Positions 42,617 to 55,400 of a stretch of DNA of 64,000 nucleotides are shown piece after piece; the stretch's first letter is position 1, and each line of letters starts with the position of its first letter. This DNA comes from Balamuthia mandrillaris (lineage: Eukaryota > Discosea > Longamoebia > Balamuthiidae): contig JAVKOQ010000111.1 in NCBI GenBank assembly GCA_031835245.1, forward strand, positions 103,897 to 167,896. The letters are read 5' to 3'. Position numbers and translations under genes: made by a program. The notes beneath the pieces are model-generated. The model made no database searches and had not been told where the DNA came from. It worked only from the letters and a program-made list of their open reading frames with translations.

Positions 42617-43468
42617 ATTTTCCTTTTTTTGCAGAGAGCACCCTATAAAGCAGGCGCAGGAGTGCTGATGCTTCAAGAAAAGAACTGGGTCAGCGCCAAC
42701 TTTCCAAAAGATTTATTTCATGACCTCCGCGCCAACCCTAGCTGCGACTTTACAGCTGCAAGGGAGGGCCTGCTCCTTCACTCCAAGATTCTCACCCGTT
42801 CGGTAGAAGTAGAGGGTGGTCGCTTTGGTTGGCTGTATCTTGGCAGTCACAACTTTTCTGGCGTGCGTTTTATCGTTTCTGTTCATTCATTTTCTCACCC
42901 AACAATCTACTCAACATAACCTTTAAACAGGCGGCATGGGGCAGACTGCAGAAAGGGGGTTCACAGTTGCACATACTGAACTACGAGATAGGCATTCTAC
43001 TAACTTATCCTTCTTCTTCTTGTTCTTCTTCTTCCTTCGCATCCAGCTCTTCCTCTCAGTCTTCATCTTCATCATCCGACAAGTGGTGGAAAAATATTCC
43101 TTTTCAAAGTCCGCCACCAGCTTATTCTTCCACAACCGAACCGTTCTTGTTTTGTTTTTGCATGATTAGATCGAGAAATTTTGCTTCAGCAACTAGATGT
43201 TGGAGGCGAACCAAAGCATCATTTCAAACTGGCCTAGAGATGGGAGGGCTTTGGGGCTCCTGGGGCAACTATGCTGACAAACAGGTCATTCGTTCTGTGG
43301 CCTTCTGGTGGGGGTTGGTGGGTGTTTGTGTTGTGGTTTGTTTATTTTTTGGTCGACCTTTTTTTTGAAGAAGAAAAAAGAAATTGTTACGCTCTTGATG
43401 GTCCTGATCAGCTTGCGTTGATGCTTGGAGCAGCAACCGCTCACCTCTTTGGCCTGTTGCCATCATGA
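40643..43468 (+). CDS. TDP1: Tyrosyl-DNA phosphodiesterase 1 with N-terminal UIM-like motifs
   Basis: Exons 40643-41018, 41095-41289, 41391-41516, 41603-41683, 41751-41939, 42001-42195, 42288-42515, 42635-42862 and 42931 onward. Two PLD-type half sites are present: MHAKVMILQYDD with SANLTKEDW, and LLLHSKILTR with LGSHNFSGAAWG, giving both catalytic His/Lys pairs. TDP1 removes topoisomerase I peptides and other 3' adducts from DNA ends. Uniquely, the first exon encodes three ubiquitin-interacting-motif-like helices: EALQRALALSLQTE, EELKKAIALSLLSS and EDLKLALALSLEEQ. The C-terminal exons (after 43145) are the weakest; splicing near 43145-43166 and 43285-43411 gives an end at 43468. The start at 40643 is the first ATG after the E2F-like site. 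Confidence 0.88.
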
Positions 43469-43736
43469 ACGAAGAAAGAAAACCATTAGGTTACACAAGA
43501 GGGAGGTAGAGATAACCACGAATAGGAAGAAGAAAAAAATCTTACAGGACTAATTTGCACAACGGAGAGCTCCTAGTCAAACACAATGTTGAAAGGAAGG
43601 AGACAAGTAAGGTTCTGAGCGCTCATCTCGAAACTCAACAAACAGCTGGGTGATCGACCAACCGCATCATCGCTCCATTCATTTCTTTACTGGGGGAAAA
43701 AAAGGGGATTACAATTGTACAAAATCTGCTTGCAAA
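43469..43736. other. Convergent spacer between TDP1 and the SH2/RhoGAP/RasGEF gene
   Basis: 268 bp between two converging stop codons. I see no gene or repeat. Confidence 0.5.
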
Positions 43737-46387
43737 TCATTTAGTGTGCTTGAGCACGGCTTTCCTGGGTTGCACCTCAAGAGAGAGTTTGTAGGCGTCG
43801 TCCTCCGTCAACGTCGTGTGAACGTTCAACAAAAAGTCTCTTATGATGGGAACCGTTTTGAGGTTGTATGGTGTCTTTTGGTTTTTGGAGACAAAACCTT
43901 TTTGTTAGCAGACAAAAAAATAAACGTAAAATGAAAAGCAAACCTGTTGATATCTCTGAACCTCCTGAATGACTTCAGCCACCAAATAGCATTTGCGAAA
44001 GTTGACGTGTTGGCTGTCCTGCAGGATGGTCTTGTTGGCATCCTCTATGAACGTCAAGTCGGTTAAGCTTCGCCCCAAGTAAGGGACAAGTGGAGGGTTA
44101 GCGTGCTTGAGGGCCTTTCGGTAGGCCCCAAAGTTAGTGTCTGGAGAGAAGAGGTCTTTCAGCTCTAAGTAGGCTGGTGTTTGTTGGTTCTTTGTTGATG
44201 TTTTGTCAGTTGGTGGTTTAAATAAAAATAAATAGAAATAAGGAGGAAAGAGAGAACCTTTTTAGCTTCCAACAGTCTGCTAATGGAAGAACTGCCGAAA
44301 GTAGCTAATATTTGCTGAGCTCCGTTGAAGTTGTTTAAATTACGACAGTGCTGTTTTAAAAGAACATTGTCAGTACCGTTACACGGATAAAACTTTGTAT
44401 GACAAAACAATAAAGAGCAACAGAAGGAAAAATTGCTGCACTTACACGTGCTATTTTTACATAATGCAACAGGATGGCTTGTCTCTTCTTGGCTGATGGC
44501 TCTTGTACCACTTGCGCCACTAACCAGTTTACCATCTTTGTTTGGTTGTTTGTTTGGTTGGTTGGTTGTTTTTTTACGAGTAAAAAGGCTTGCTTTGGCC
44601 CGAGTGAGAAGAAAGAGACCAAACCTTGTTAAACCGAGTAACCATGTACATAACGTTCGGTGATCGTTTTGATTTCTCATCCGTTTGCCAAGCTTTCTCT
44701 ACCAATTCCTATTTTATTGTTTGAGTTGCTTGCTTGTTAGTAATCCTCATAGAGATAGAGAAGAGAGAGCGAAGGGAGAAGAACGTTCAGAGAGAGGGAA
44801 GAGCTCTGACAACGCAGAAACAGATAGAGAAGGAGATGAGAGAGAAGAAACATACATGAGGTTGAATAGCTCTAAAAATTTCGTATTCAATGAGCGCCAT
44901 TTGGCGGGCTATTTCGATGGGCTTTAGTTCTAATAAGCTCTTTGGACGTTTATTTGGTACTTTGATTGGTTTAGGAGGAGGTTCGCTAAACATGAACTGA
45001 ACGTCATGATCTCGTACCTATTTTTTTTCAAAGAAATGAAAAGATGAATAACACAAAAAATAAGCCAGAAGCAGAAGAAGCAGATCATGAGAGCAAGAAA
45101 AAGAAGAATGCGGGAAATAACTTACAGAAAGGCCTTGTAAAGCAGAACTAAGGATTTCAGAAACATGTTTCTCTTTTACTTCACTTACAAACTGTTCGAA
45201 CGTCTTCAGTAACTCGGTTTCATCTTTGAACTCGTGCGACTGTTCTTTTGTCCATTTTTTCAAGAAAGAACATAACCTATAATTTAAATAGAGCAATGCA
45301 TTGGTACAACAGATGGATAACTGAGAGAAAAAGAACACCTACCGTATTTGACAAAGTTTTACTTCTTCAGCATCCATTTGTACTGGCGTTGCGGTGGTAT
45401 TGCTGTTTGACAGTTCGAAGTACTGCGATATTAACATGGAAAGGAGTTCAAGCGGCGACAGGAAAGATCTGTATGTAAGGCGGAACTTGGAAGAGTAGAG
45501 TGGCACTGGAGGAAAGTTTAGTCAGCAGACTAAAATAAAACAAAAATACAACAACAACAACAACAACAAAAAAAAAAAAGGGAAGAAGAGATTAACTGGC
45601 GCTAGGCAGGGAGCCAGGAGGACATTTATAAAGAGCCTGCACAAGCATATCTTTAGTGGCGGACTTAATGATCATACGGTTTGGCATCAGCACGATAGAT
45701 CCATAGTCGTGACTTTCTAACGAGAGTTCGTCTAAATCCTGTTTCAAATGTCCATCATCAACAGAGTTCAGCAAAGGAACCAAACGAAAAGAAAACCTTT
45801 TGGAAACAAGCACCACAAGAAAAAACAAAACAAAACCAAAACCAAAACTTTAAATACCGTGAAAATTTCAGAGGCACGAAGAATAATTATCTCAGTCGCT
45901 CTATAGATTGCAGTTGAGCTTTGCAAAGATGTCTCGAGGTCCATGTCATCCCGTCGTAAAATGTTAGGGCCAACAAAGACAGCAAGACTGTGAGCAGTCA
46001 TCTCGCTCTCAGGCTCTGATGATACTTTGAGCAACAATTTCATCAGGTACTTGAGCAATGTGAGATGTGCAGCCGGCAGCAGAGACATCAAAGAAGACAG
46101 TTCTTCCAATGAAGTATTTTCTATCGAGAGAGAGATTAGCTTTGAAAAGAATGTGAAAGTTCAAAGGCAAAGGAATCAAACCATCAATATTTATGATGTT
46201 GTTAAAGAGCTCTATGGGAATGAGAGGATGAGGTAATTCTCGAAGATAAGCTTTCAACAAGTGAGCCACAATGTGAGGGTCAGTCAGTTTGAAAAAGTCA
46301 AATGCTTCGCCTATTGTTTGTTATGTTCCACAAAAAAATAAAATAAAAAATAAAAATAAAAAAAACTCAGTCATTCACGAAGAAATA

Positions 46388-46421
<34 letters not shown>

Positions 46422-48669
46422 TAAAAGAAAAGAAATAAAATAAAGGAACGAGTGGGTTACCTCTATTAATACTATCGATGAGTTTTCTGACTTCAGGAGC
46501 TGACGAAGACACTTTGAACAAGCCTGGCGTTTTAGCTGAAAACAATAATTAGCAAAATCTGTTTGTGTTTTGTTGATCTAAATTTTGAAAAGAGAACATA
46601 CCATGTGCATAAAGGTACATGATGGCCTGCTCCACAACGAGCGGCATGGAACCATAGCACTCTCCAGTACGCAAGATATCTTCCAAAGCAACGCCAAACA
46701 CCTTCTTTGTTTTGCTGGAGGCAGAACGCGGGCTACTCAACGTTTGTTTGGATGGCTCGGAGCCTTCTAAGGCTTCGTATGCAGAAAAATCTAATGCCGT
46801 CCGAGGAAAATCTGCAAGATAGTAGGTAAAGGAAATACAGAAGTCAGCAAAAATAACAAGGGAGAAGGGGAAGGGGTGGAAGAAATAATAAGAGACCTGT
46901 AAATCGGCGAGCGTCTGGGGTACGTTCTCTTAAGAGATGTTGTTGAAGAAGCAGTTGTTGGTCTTGTAATAGCTTCTCTTGAACTTTCTGTTTGGCTTGT
47001 GCATGGATTTTATCGGTAACAGTAAAGGTATCAACAAAAGGGAAAGCTAAAACGCTTTGATAGGCTGCTATCAATTCATTAACGCTGCTGAACTCTGGCC
47101 GAAGCTCATTCGTGCTACCGTGCACTCGAAAACCTGTTGCAGTAACATTAAATGCACGAACAAAAGCAGCAGAAGCACAGCAAAAAGCCAAAACAAACCT
47201 CTGGCAGTCTTTTCCAGCAGTGAGTGTACAATTTTGCCATTGTTAGCAAGATAGGCAGTAGCCAAACAATGACGCTGAGAGGCACTAAAGCGAACGAGGA
47301 AAGTTCCCGAGCTCTGCCCACTGAGAAATCGTTTGGTCTCATTTCCGCTGAGATCCCCAAAGAACCACTCTGCGTGGTGATAGCTCTTGGAGACAGGATA
47401 AGAGTCTCGCAGAATATGTCGGAAATGAGCCACCACCTCCAGCACCGAAGCGAACTCGTGAAAAGTGCCTCCTTGTTGCACCACGAATCGATTCACAGGT
47501 GTTGTTGTAGTTGGAGTAGCTGATATTGTTGGCGTTGTCGTTGTCGCTGTGGAGACAAGTAGATCCGAAAGTGGTTTTCGTTCTCGCTTGGAACCTTTGC
47601 GAAGTGAGGTCAATGGAGAAGCAATTCCTTTCTTATCTTTCTGTTTCGCTTTCTCTTTTTTGAGTCTTAGTCCAAGATCTGGACAAGAGTCGGTCAATGA
47701 AGAGGAAGACAGAGCTTTTCTTTCTATTGCATAGGCGGATCCCTTTCGCGATAATGTACGAGCCAACTTTCTCTTTTCTTTTTTGTCGGTTTTCTTTGTT
47801 TTCTTGTCTTTGACTTTCTCCTTTGTCTTGTCTTCTTGAAGTTCGTCCTTATTTTCTTCTGTTGGTGCTATACGAAAGGTTAAGGGGGTAAGAAAGCGAA
47901 AAAATAAAAATAAGAAAACGAAAGAGAAAGCAAAGAAAAAGAAATTAAAAAAAAAACGGGCAAGAATGTTTTCAACCAGGTACAGGGGTAGGAACAGGTA
48001 GAGGTTTGCTTTCAATAGCGACGTGAATGATTTTGGAGCCAGAAGGATCCACTAGCGCGATGGCAAAAGTCCCAGGCAAGAGATCTCTCAGCCGAATGAT
48101 GAAAGTGCCTGCTGGCTCCAAGTCTAACACTCTTTCTGCTTCATAGTGCGAAATATATCCGTGAAACCATCTATTTATATATTTGGATGGATAAGACGTT
48201 TGTTGAATGAAAACACAACACTAAATAACAAATCGTGAATGCAAGGTGAAAGGACTTACTCTTGTGAAATTATGGAACAAAACTGAGAGAGAAAAGAGAG
48301 TTAAGCTAAAGAGTGGTAGTAAAAAGAAAGAAAGTAAAAGAGCAAGAGGGAGAGAGTAATACCTCGCTTAAACAAGTATTCAGTGTTCCAAATCCTTTCA
48401 AAAACTCTTTAAACTGTACAATGCTCACCATACCTGACGAAGAGAAATCTATTCGGACCACATGGCCATAATAACAATCATGGCGATTCAGTGGGCAGGT
48501 TAAAAGGAAACAAGGAGAGGTGAAGCTGTTGCAAGCTTACCTAGAATTTCTTGCAATCGTTTGCTTTGGGTTTGGTCCAGCTGGGGTGACAACGAACGGT
48601 TGCATGCTTGTAAAAACTCGTCCCATCCTACCATAAACCTTGTTGGCTGTTTGTTTGTCAATAAGGAAG

Positions 48670-48706
<37 letters not shown>

Positions 48707-50054
48707 AGAGCCATACGCTTCTGATGCTATCCCAAAACTTCTGAATCTCCCTGTCAGCAAAGCACTGTGTATAGTCATGCTCTACGTTCTCCAATTCTCG
48801 CCAAAGGTCAGTGTTGACGCTTTGTCGTGTTATTTCACCGTCTTCATCCTCGCTTTCATCACTTTCTTCGTCCTCGTCCTGATAATCATTTAACTCATCT
48901 TCTGCCCCACTGATTTCAAATACATGTTGCAACCGTATGGTGGAAATTCCTCGTTTAAATACGTTCCTTTGTCAATAGACATAACCATTAGAAGCAATGA
49001 ACAAAACACTTGCACAAAAGCTGAAAGAAACGTGAAAACGAGAGAACATGGTAGTACCTAGTAGGTTTGTAGTCACGGAGGTCGCCAAGCCAACGAGTAT
49101 ACAGAAATGTGACTTTTTGATAAAGTTTGTTGTTCAACAGTTGCATCTGCTTGCGTCTGCGAGGGCTGCCAAACTGAAACTCGGCAGGATCGATGTGAGC
49201 TGTCATCTCGGCTAGCACTGGGAACAGCATTTTCACTTCTTCCACAGCTAGCAGCACCTTTCGTCTTTGTTTTTGAGCCTAAAAATAAAGAAATGCAAAC
49301 CTCCTCTTACGGTGAGACCAGTACGAGAGAAGAACAGAACGACAAGAACAAAAACGCGAACAAAGAAGAAAGAAAGAATTGACAACAAGCAAAGGCCACA
49401 ACGATAAGAATAGAAGGAGAGAGAGAGAGAGAAAAGAACAGAAGCTAAGAACGAGGGAAAGGGAGCGACCTGTTCTGTATCAAGCACGGAAGTAGAAAGA
49501 GGCAAGGAGACCATCTTGAGCATCGCCTCATTAAACCGAAGGAGGACCTCCTGGGTCAAGACCCACTCCGCCACGCTATCGCCCCACGCCTCCTGCAACG
49601 GCTTCAAGCGCTGCAGTATGACGGTGCAGAGTGCAAAGCCGGCCTTGAGGTCCTCCGTGTAGAGCTTGCTCCAGTTGATCTGCATGCTCCTCAACACCTG
49701 TCGTACTCCTTCTGTTTCTCCACTACTACCACTTCCATCGCTATTATTGGCTGAAGAAGGAGAAGAGGAGGAGGAAGCTAAAGGAGAGGTAGAAGTTGCA
49801 GCATTGCCAAAAATAACGGAAGCTCGGCTGCTGGCGAGGTGAGTGGTGGCAGGGGAGAAGAAAGAGGGCATGGGGGTGAAGCTGCAGCGCATGCTGGCTG
49901 GTCTTTGCTGCGGTTCGGGCAGAGTGCCATAGCTGACGCTGCGCGTCCATGTGGCCGTGCCGGCGTTGGTTGGGGTGGTGGGAGAAGAGGCAGGACTGGC
50001 AGTGGTGGAGGTGGTTGGAGTGGAATGTTTGCGTAGCGGTGAAATTCCACTCAT
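43737..50054 (-). CDS. SH2-SH2-RhoGAP-RasGEF multidomain signalling protein
   Basis: Twenty-two exons join with consistent phases to 1433 codons. Order: a Ser/Thr-rich N-terminus; a helical region (exons 1-3); an EF-hand-like pair (FWDSIRSPTRFMVGWDEF, IVQFKEFLKGFG) running into SH2-1 (EWFHGYISHYEAE, GTFIIRLRD), a layout like the Cbl TKB domain; SH2-1 is interrupted by a ~110-residue Lys-rich insert before FHEFASVLEVVAHF. Next SH2-2 (AEWFFGDLSGNE, GTFLVRFS), RhoGAP (TPGLFKVSSSAPEVRKL, YLRELPHPLIP, SLAVFVGPNIL), RasGEF-N (FRLTYRSFLSPLELL) and the CDC25 domain (PIEIARQMALIEYEIF, NLNNFNGAQQIL, VPYLGRSLTDLTFIE). The GAP arginine finger is Lys, so GAP activity is doubtful. It would link phosphotyrosine to Ras activation and Rho binding. 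Confidence 0.9.
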
Positions 50055-50621
50055 CTTTGGCGTTGCTTACTTTTTTTTCTTCCCTCCCTTCGTCCCCTTG
50101 TCTTTGTACAAAATATTTCTTTTCTCTTTTTGTGCCTTCTTCTTTAAAAAAATAAAGATGAAGAAACTAGATGAAGAAAGTCAATCACAAGTTCGATTTT
50201 TTAATTATTTTTTGGAACGGAAACAAAAAGAGAGATGAAAACGTACTACTACTTCAACAACAAAAACCGAGCAAGCCTTGTATATTGACTCTCCCCTTCG
50301 TCGTCGTCCTTCAAGCTTTTAGGGAAGAAGAACTTTTTGGTGTTTTTTTCTTCCTTTCATTTATTTCGTATTCTTTAATTTACGAAATTCATGTCGACAT
50401 GTGATAAGATTAATATATGATTTTCGATTGGTCCGGATGGATGATCTGGATCAAACTTCCGGGACGACGTGGTTTCAATGTAATGCATTACGTTCGTCTC
50501 ATTATTGCCGAAATATATAACCGTCAACGAAAGAGAGAACAACCAACAAGGAAGTGGGGTGGTGGAGCGGTCTTGACCCGAACAGACCTGAAGGACTTCC
50601 TGGGTCTTGGTGGTGCGGATC
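50055..50621. promoter_or_regulatory. Bidirectional promoter of the SH2/RasGEF and DOCK genes
   Basis: 567 bp separate the two start codons. The centre has CATGTCGACATG, a 12 bp palindrome containing TGTCGACA, at 50390-50401. Flanks are AT-rich. The shared promoter suggests the two GTPase regulators are co-expressed. Confidence 0.6.
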
Positions 50622-51949
50622 ATGAGCCACAGCGATGACAGCGGCAAGCGGTCCCTTAGGGGTTTCACCAACGATAAGCTGTTGGAGCTGTTGGAACGAG
50701 CGCACCGGGAGGAGGAGGAGCTGCATCAGGCTTCCGCTTCTGCCGCTTCCCCTCGCGTGAAGAAGGACCAACCTCAAACCAGTCCAAGCAGAAGCTCTCC
50801 CCCGCAGAGGAAAGAGAAAGAAGCCGACGCAGCAAAGAATAGTAAAGCCGCAGAGAAAGAGAAGGAGAAGGAAAAGGAGAAGAAAGAAAGAAAACGCAAG
50901 AAAGAACGAAAGAGACCTCCTTCGTCTCAACCCCAACAACAACCTCCACAATCCAAAAGAGAAGAAACCAACAGCGGCGAAACGGACGAGGATGAATCCG
51001 ACGAACATGCGAAAGAGGAAGCCTCGACCTCCGCTCATGTACATAACAACAGTGCCACAAAAGACAACAACAAAAAGAAGAGTCGACAAGCGAAGAACGC
51101 TCAGAGGCCAAAGTCGTGGCTCCGCAATTGGAGCGACTGGGAGGAGCGGCTGCAGTCGGAGGCCGTCAAGAAGGACCCCCTTGCAAGGCTGCTGCTTACC
51201 TTCCCGCCGAACCCCATCGTCGTTGCGCGCTTACCCCGCGATACCTCCTCTTTGCCCGTACGTGCGTTTTCTTTTTTTTTTGCTTTCGCTTTCTTTCTTC
51301 CTTGTTACTTTGTGTCTTGTCGTTTCTTTCCATCTTCTCCTCTCTTATAGCTTTTTACTTTCTTCACCTTTCCACCATAAGGAGGAACTAAGTTTACAGC
51401 AGCTGAGGGAGAAAGGAGGAAAAGCATGGGAGTACGCCTGTATAGAGGCCTTCAGCAAGCCCTGGACCTACCTCCGACGAAAGGAGCGACGCGGCCCGTT
51501 GGTCCCCTCCACCTCAGCTGAGCTCATCAGCCCCAGGAAATTCGTTCAACACTCTGAGAGAAGGGACACAGCGAGGCAAACGACGACTTCTTCTTCCGAA
51601 GGGAACGTAAAAAGGGATGAGAAGAAAGACAATAACACCAACAAGGAGAAAGAAGCGGAGGAGAAAGGAGGAAACGATTTGCTAAGCTTATTGCAGTCCA
51701 AGAGCGAAGAGCTGGAAGAAGGAGGAGGAGGAGGAGAGGGCTCTGCTAACAGTATAGAAGCAAGGAACGTGCAACCACCGAGCCGACGGTGGAGCACCGA
51801 AACAGGTGCTGCTTCCTCCAAAATGACATCGGAGGAGTGTGATGATGCAGAAGAAGATGAGGACGACGAGGAAGAGGAGGAACGAACGAATGACAACCGA
51901 GAAGGAGAGTTTATGTACTACGAAGAACTGAATCAGGTTTCTCTCCTTT

Positions 51950-52024
<75 letters not shown>

Positions 52025-52401
52025 CTCTCGCTCTCTCATGCTTATACTCTCTGTCTGGTCTTTCAGCACAAACAAAGCTGGAAGCGAAAGAAAGGATGCA
52101 CTATTCTTCCCTCTGCTCGAACAGTGCGTAGCCACAGCAACACCGTTTCAGGGGCTTATACAGCTCGACACACTGAGACTAGAGGTGGAGCACATGCCAC
52201 AAAGACTGACCTGATGTCCTCCTCTGCCTCTGCTGTTCCTACATTAGCCTCTTTGCCTTCTGCTTCTCCACCCTTTTCAACTTCTTCAGTGACGCTGCTT
52301 TCCGCCCAGGCCGGCTCCAGAGGCAGTCTCATGGTGTACCGTTCTCCTGTAGAAAGTGAACCGTTTGCTCCTCCTCTGTAAGTCATTTTTCTCTCTCTCC
52401 C

Positions 52402-52451
<50 letters not shown>

Positions 52452-55400
52452 TCTCACACTCTCTCTCTCTCTCGCGTCTCATCCACAAATATGCTATAAC
52501 AACAACAAATAAATACGACAGTGCTCAACGCTTGCTAGTAACATGCCAAGAGATAAGCTTCGCAAGTGGCAAACCCTTCGAACCATTGTTCTACTCTCTG
52601 TCCCTTCACGACCTCTTTACCCGCAAAAGGATCTCTGAGAGCTTTTACTTTGACTATAACGACCAGACCTTCAAGGAAGGGTTGCTAGCAGCTTCTTCTT
52701 CATCGTCCTCCTCTGGCAGCAAAAACACTATAGCCAAACAGACGGAGGTGCATAAAGCCATGTTTACGGTGCACAACCCCTCTTCCTCCATTTACTTGGT
52801 GCTGAGAGCGGAGCGATTGTTCTTCGATGGCAAGCTGGACAAAGATAACACGGAGAAACACTTTTATGTTAAACCAAAAGTGGTACGTGGTGCCTTTTTG
52901 TTTGTTGTTTGGTTCATGTCTTGGTTAAATGGTTTGCAACAACAAAGTGCAAAGGAAAAGGGCTGAAAGAGATCGAAAAGACGGTAAGCCAAGCCATCGC
53001 CAACTACAAAGGAGAATGGGGCTCAGCAGGAATGCCCCTCCGACCATTTGCCTTTGCTTTCATCCCAATCTTTGGCGACAACCTCTCCCTTCGCGATCAC
53101 AACCCTCCTACCACTCCTTCCTCCACTTCTCCTTCTTCGTCATCTCCACCTTCTACTTCAATCGCAGCAGCCAGTTGTGCATCAACTGCAGGTCCTACTC
53201 CTGCTTCCTCTCCCACTTATGTAAGTTTTGATGCTTTGGCAGGGACATCACCTTATCCTTCCATAGAGTCACCTAAAACAGGTCTCAGTTCATGCAACGT
53301 TCACCTGGATCAGCTCATTCCAGTGAAGCCAGGCATGGACGTCGACGACGAGAGCATCTATGACATCATCACTGCTGCCGCTCACAAGACTAAACAGCAA
53401 GGCAACGCCTCCTCCATTGTGGAAGCTGCCTCCACCATTAAAGGCAAGAAAGGCTCCAACATGGCCAAGAAGAACGTGCTCGCTACCATCAAGCTCAATA
53501 TACAGGTTTTGGGAACAGATGACCGCCGGGAGATGGCTCCTGCGATCCTACATCCTCACTCTCTCTTGCCAAGAGAGGTTGGGGAACCTGCTTTGCTCAA
53601 GTTGAAAGCAGAAGCGGTACTACATGTTATTCTTTTTTTTCTTTTGATCTACTAGTTAGGCTTTAGAGCTGTACTTACCTCTCTGCGTTGCTTCTCTGCT
53701 AAAGTTGATCAAAGAAGTGGCCAGCTTCGAACCTCGGATCGAGTGCAACAGCAGTTACACGCATGTCCTCTACCTGTACCCCACATCATTGCGCTGCTTC
53801 CCTTGTACCAACGTTCTGATAGAAGTCTCTCTTCAAGAAAATGATCACCAACAGCAACAAGGATTACCAGTGTTCTATGGGAGAAGTTCAAGCTCTCTCT
53901 TCACAACATTAGCTAAGTGTGTCGTCCATTCTAAAGATAAAGAACCAAACCTCTACGACGAAATCAAGCTCAAGCTGCCTCCTCGCCTACACGAAGGACA
54001 TCACCTCCTCTTCTCCTTCTACCAGCTTCACGCCTTGAAGAAGGACAAGGAGAAAGAGGAAACGGGTGGCAAGACTCTTCTTGGACGCACTTTCTTGCCT
54101 CTTCTCTTATCGGAAGCGAGGCTCTTGGACAATGGGAGCCTCACGTTGACTGTCACGAAAGATCTACAACCAGGTTACCTCAAACAACATCAGCAACATT
54201 ATAACAACGCGAAAGGAGAAGGAGGAAAGAAACTAAAAGGAGGGGTGGAAGAGAAAGGAGCGATGACGTTTTCGTTGAACGTTGTGGCTTTGTCCTCGTT
54301 GTATCCGCAGAATGATGCCTTAAGCCGGTTTTGGAGGATCTTTCGAATGCCTTCTAAGACCTCTATGTTGGCGTCTTCTTCTGAAACAAGCAACAACAAG
54401 GTTCAAAGCAGGCCCATTCTTCATACAAACGAAACACCTTCTGCTGATCAAGCTCATGCTGAATTGGTTCGTCTTTCTTTTCTTTTTATTCTTGTTCTTG
54501 TTCTTGTTCTTGTTCTTGTTCTTGTTCTTGTTCTTGTTCTTGTTCTTGTTCTTGTTCTTGTTCTTCTTGTTCTTCTTCTTGTTCTTCTTCTTGTTCTTCT
54601 TCTTGTTCTTCTTCTTCTTCTTCTTCTTCTTCTTCTTCTTCTTTCTTCTTCTTCTTCTTGTTCTTCTTCTTCTTCTTCTTGTTCTTGTTCTTGTTCTTCT
54701 TCTTCTTCTTCTTCTTCTTCTTCTTCTTCTTCTTCTTCTTCTTCTTCTTCTTCTTCTTCTTCTTTTTCTTCTTCTTCTTCTTCTGCTTTTTCTTGTTTCT
54801 GTATCTGAAACCTGTTATTTTGCAGGAAGCACTTGAAGCGTTGAGAAAAGTACCCGTTGCGACGCTGCTTCAGCATCTTCCTGTTATTCTCAACGAGCTG
54901 TTCCACACGTTAGCTAGCACCACTTCTGAAGCTAACAAACAAGCGGCATTCGCCACAATAATCACTATTCTCAATGGGTATGTATAAGGAAGAAAGAAGA
55001 AAATGAACAAATCGAATGGTCTCACACGTACTCATTCAATCAATTAGAGTGAGAAGTATGGCAAGCGGTACAAGCAAAGAAGCTCGTGATTTTGGGCAAC
55101 TCTTGCATGACTATGCTGTCTTCATGTTCGATAACATGGCAGACAGTGCTCCTAGTTACGTTTACGAAGAAGTGTGCAAGTATTGGTTACAGTTGCTCAA
55201 TCAAGCGGTGCGTATATTTTTTAGACTCCCTGTTTATGGTTTGCTCAGATTTTACATAACCCGCTATGTAACCTAACAGGATAAAAAGAATGTATTAGCG
55301 GGTTTCTCTGATGCTCGATTCTTGTTGGATATCATTACTAAGTCAATGACACTTAAGATTACTTGCACCGGTGAAATTGGTATTCTTCCTCTTCTCCTTC

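Noticed and set aside
54454-54906. Poly-Glu/Arg reverse frame and poly-Leu/Phe forward frame
   Set aside because: Artefacts of the TTCTTG/TTC intron array in the DOCK gene.
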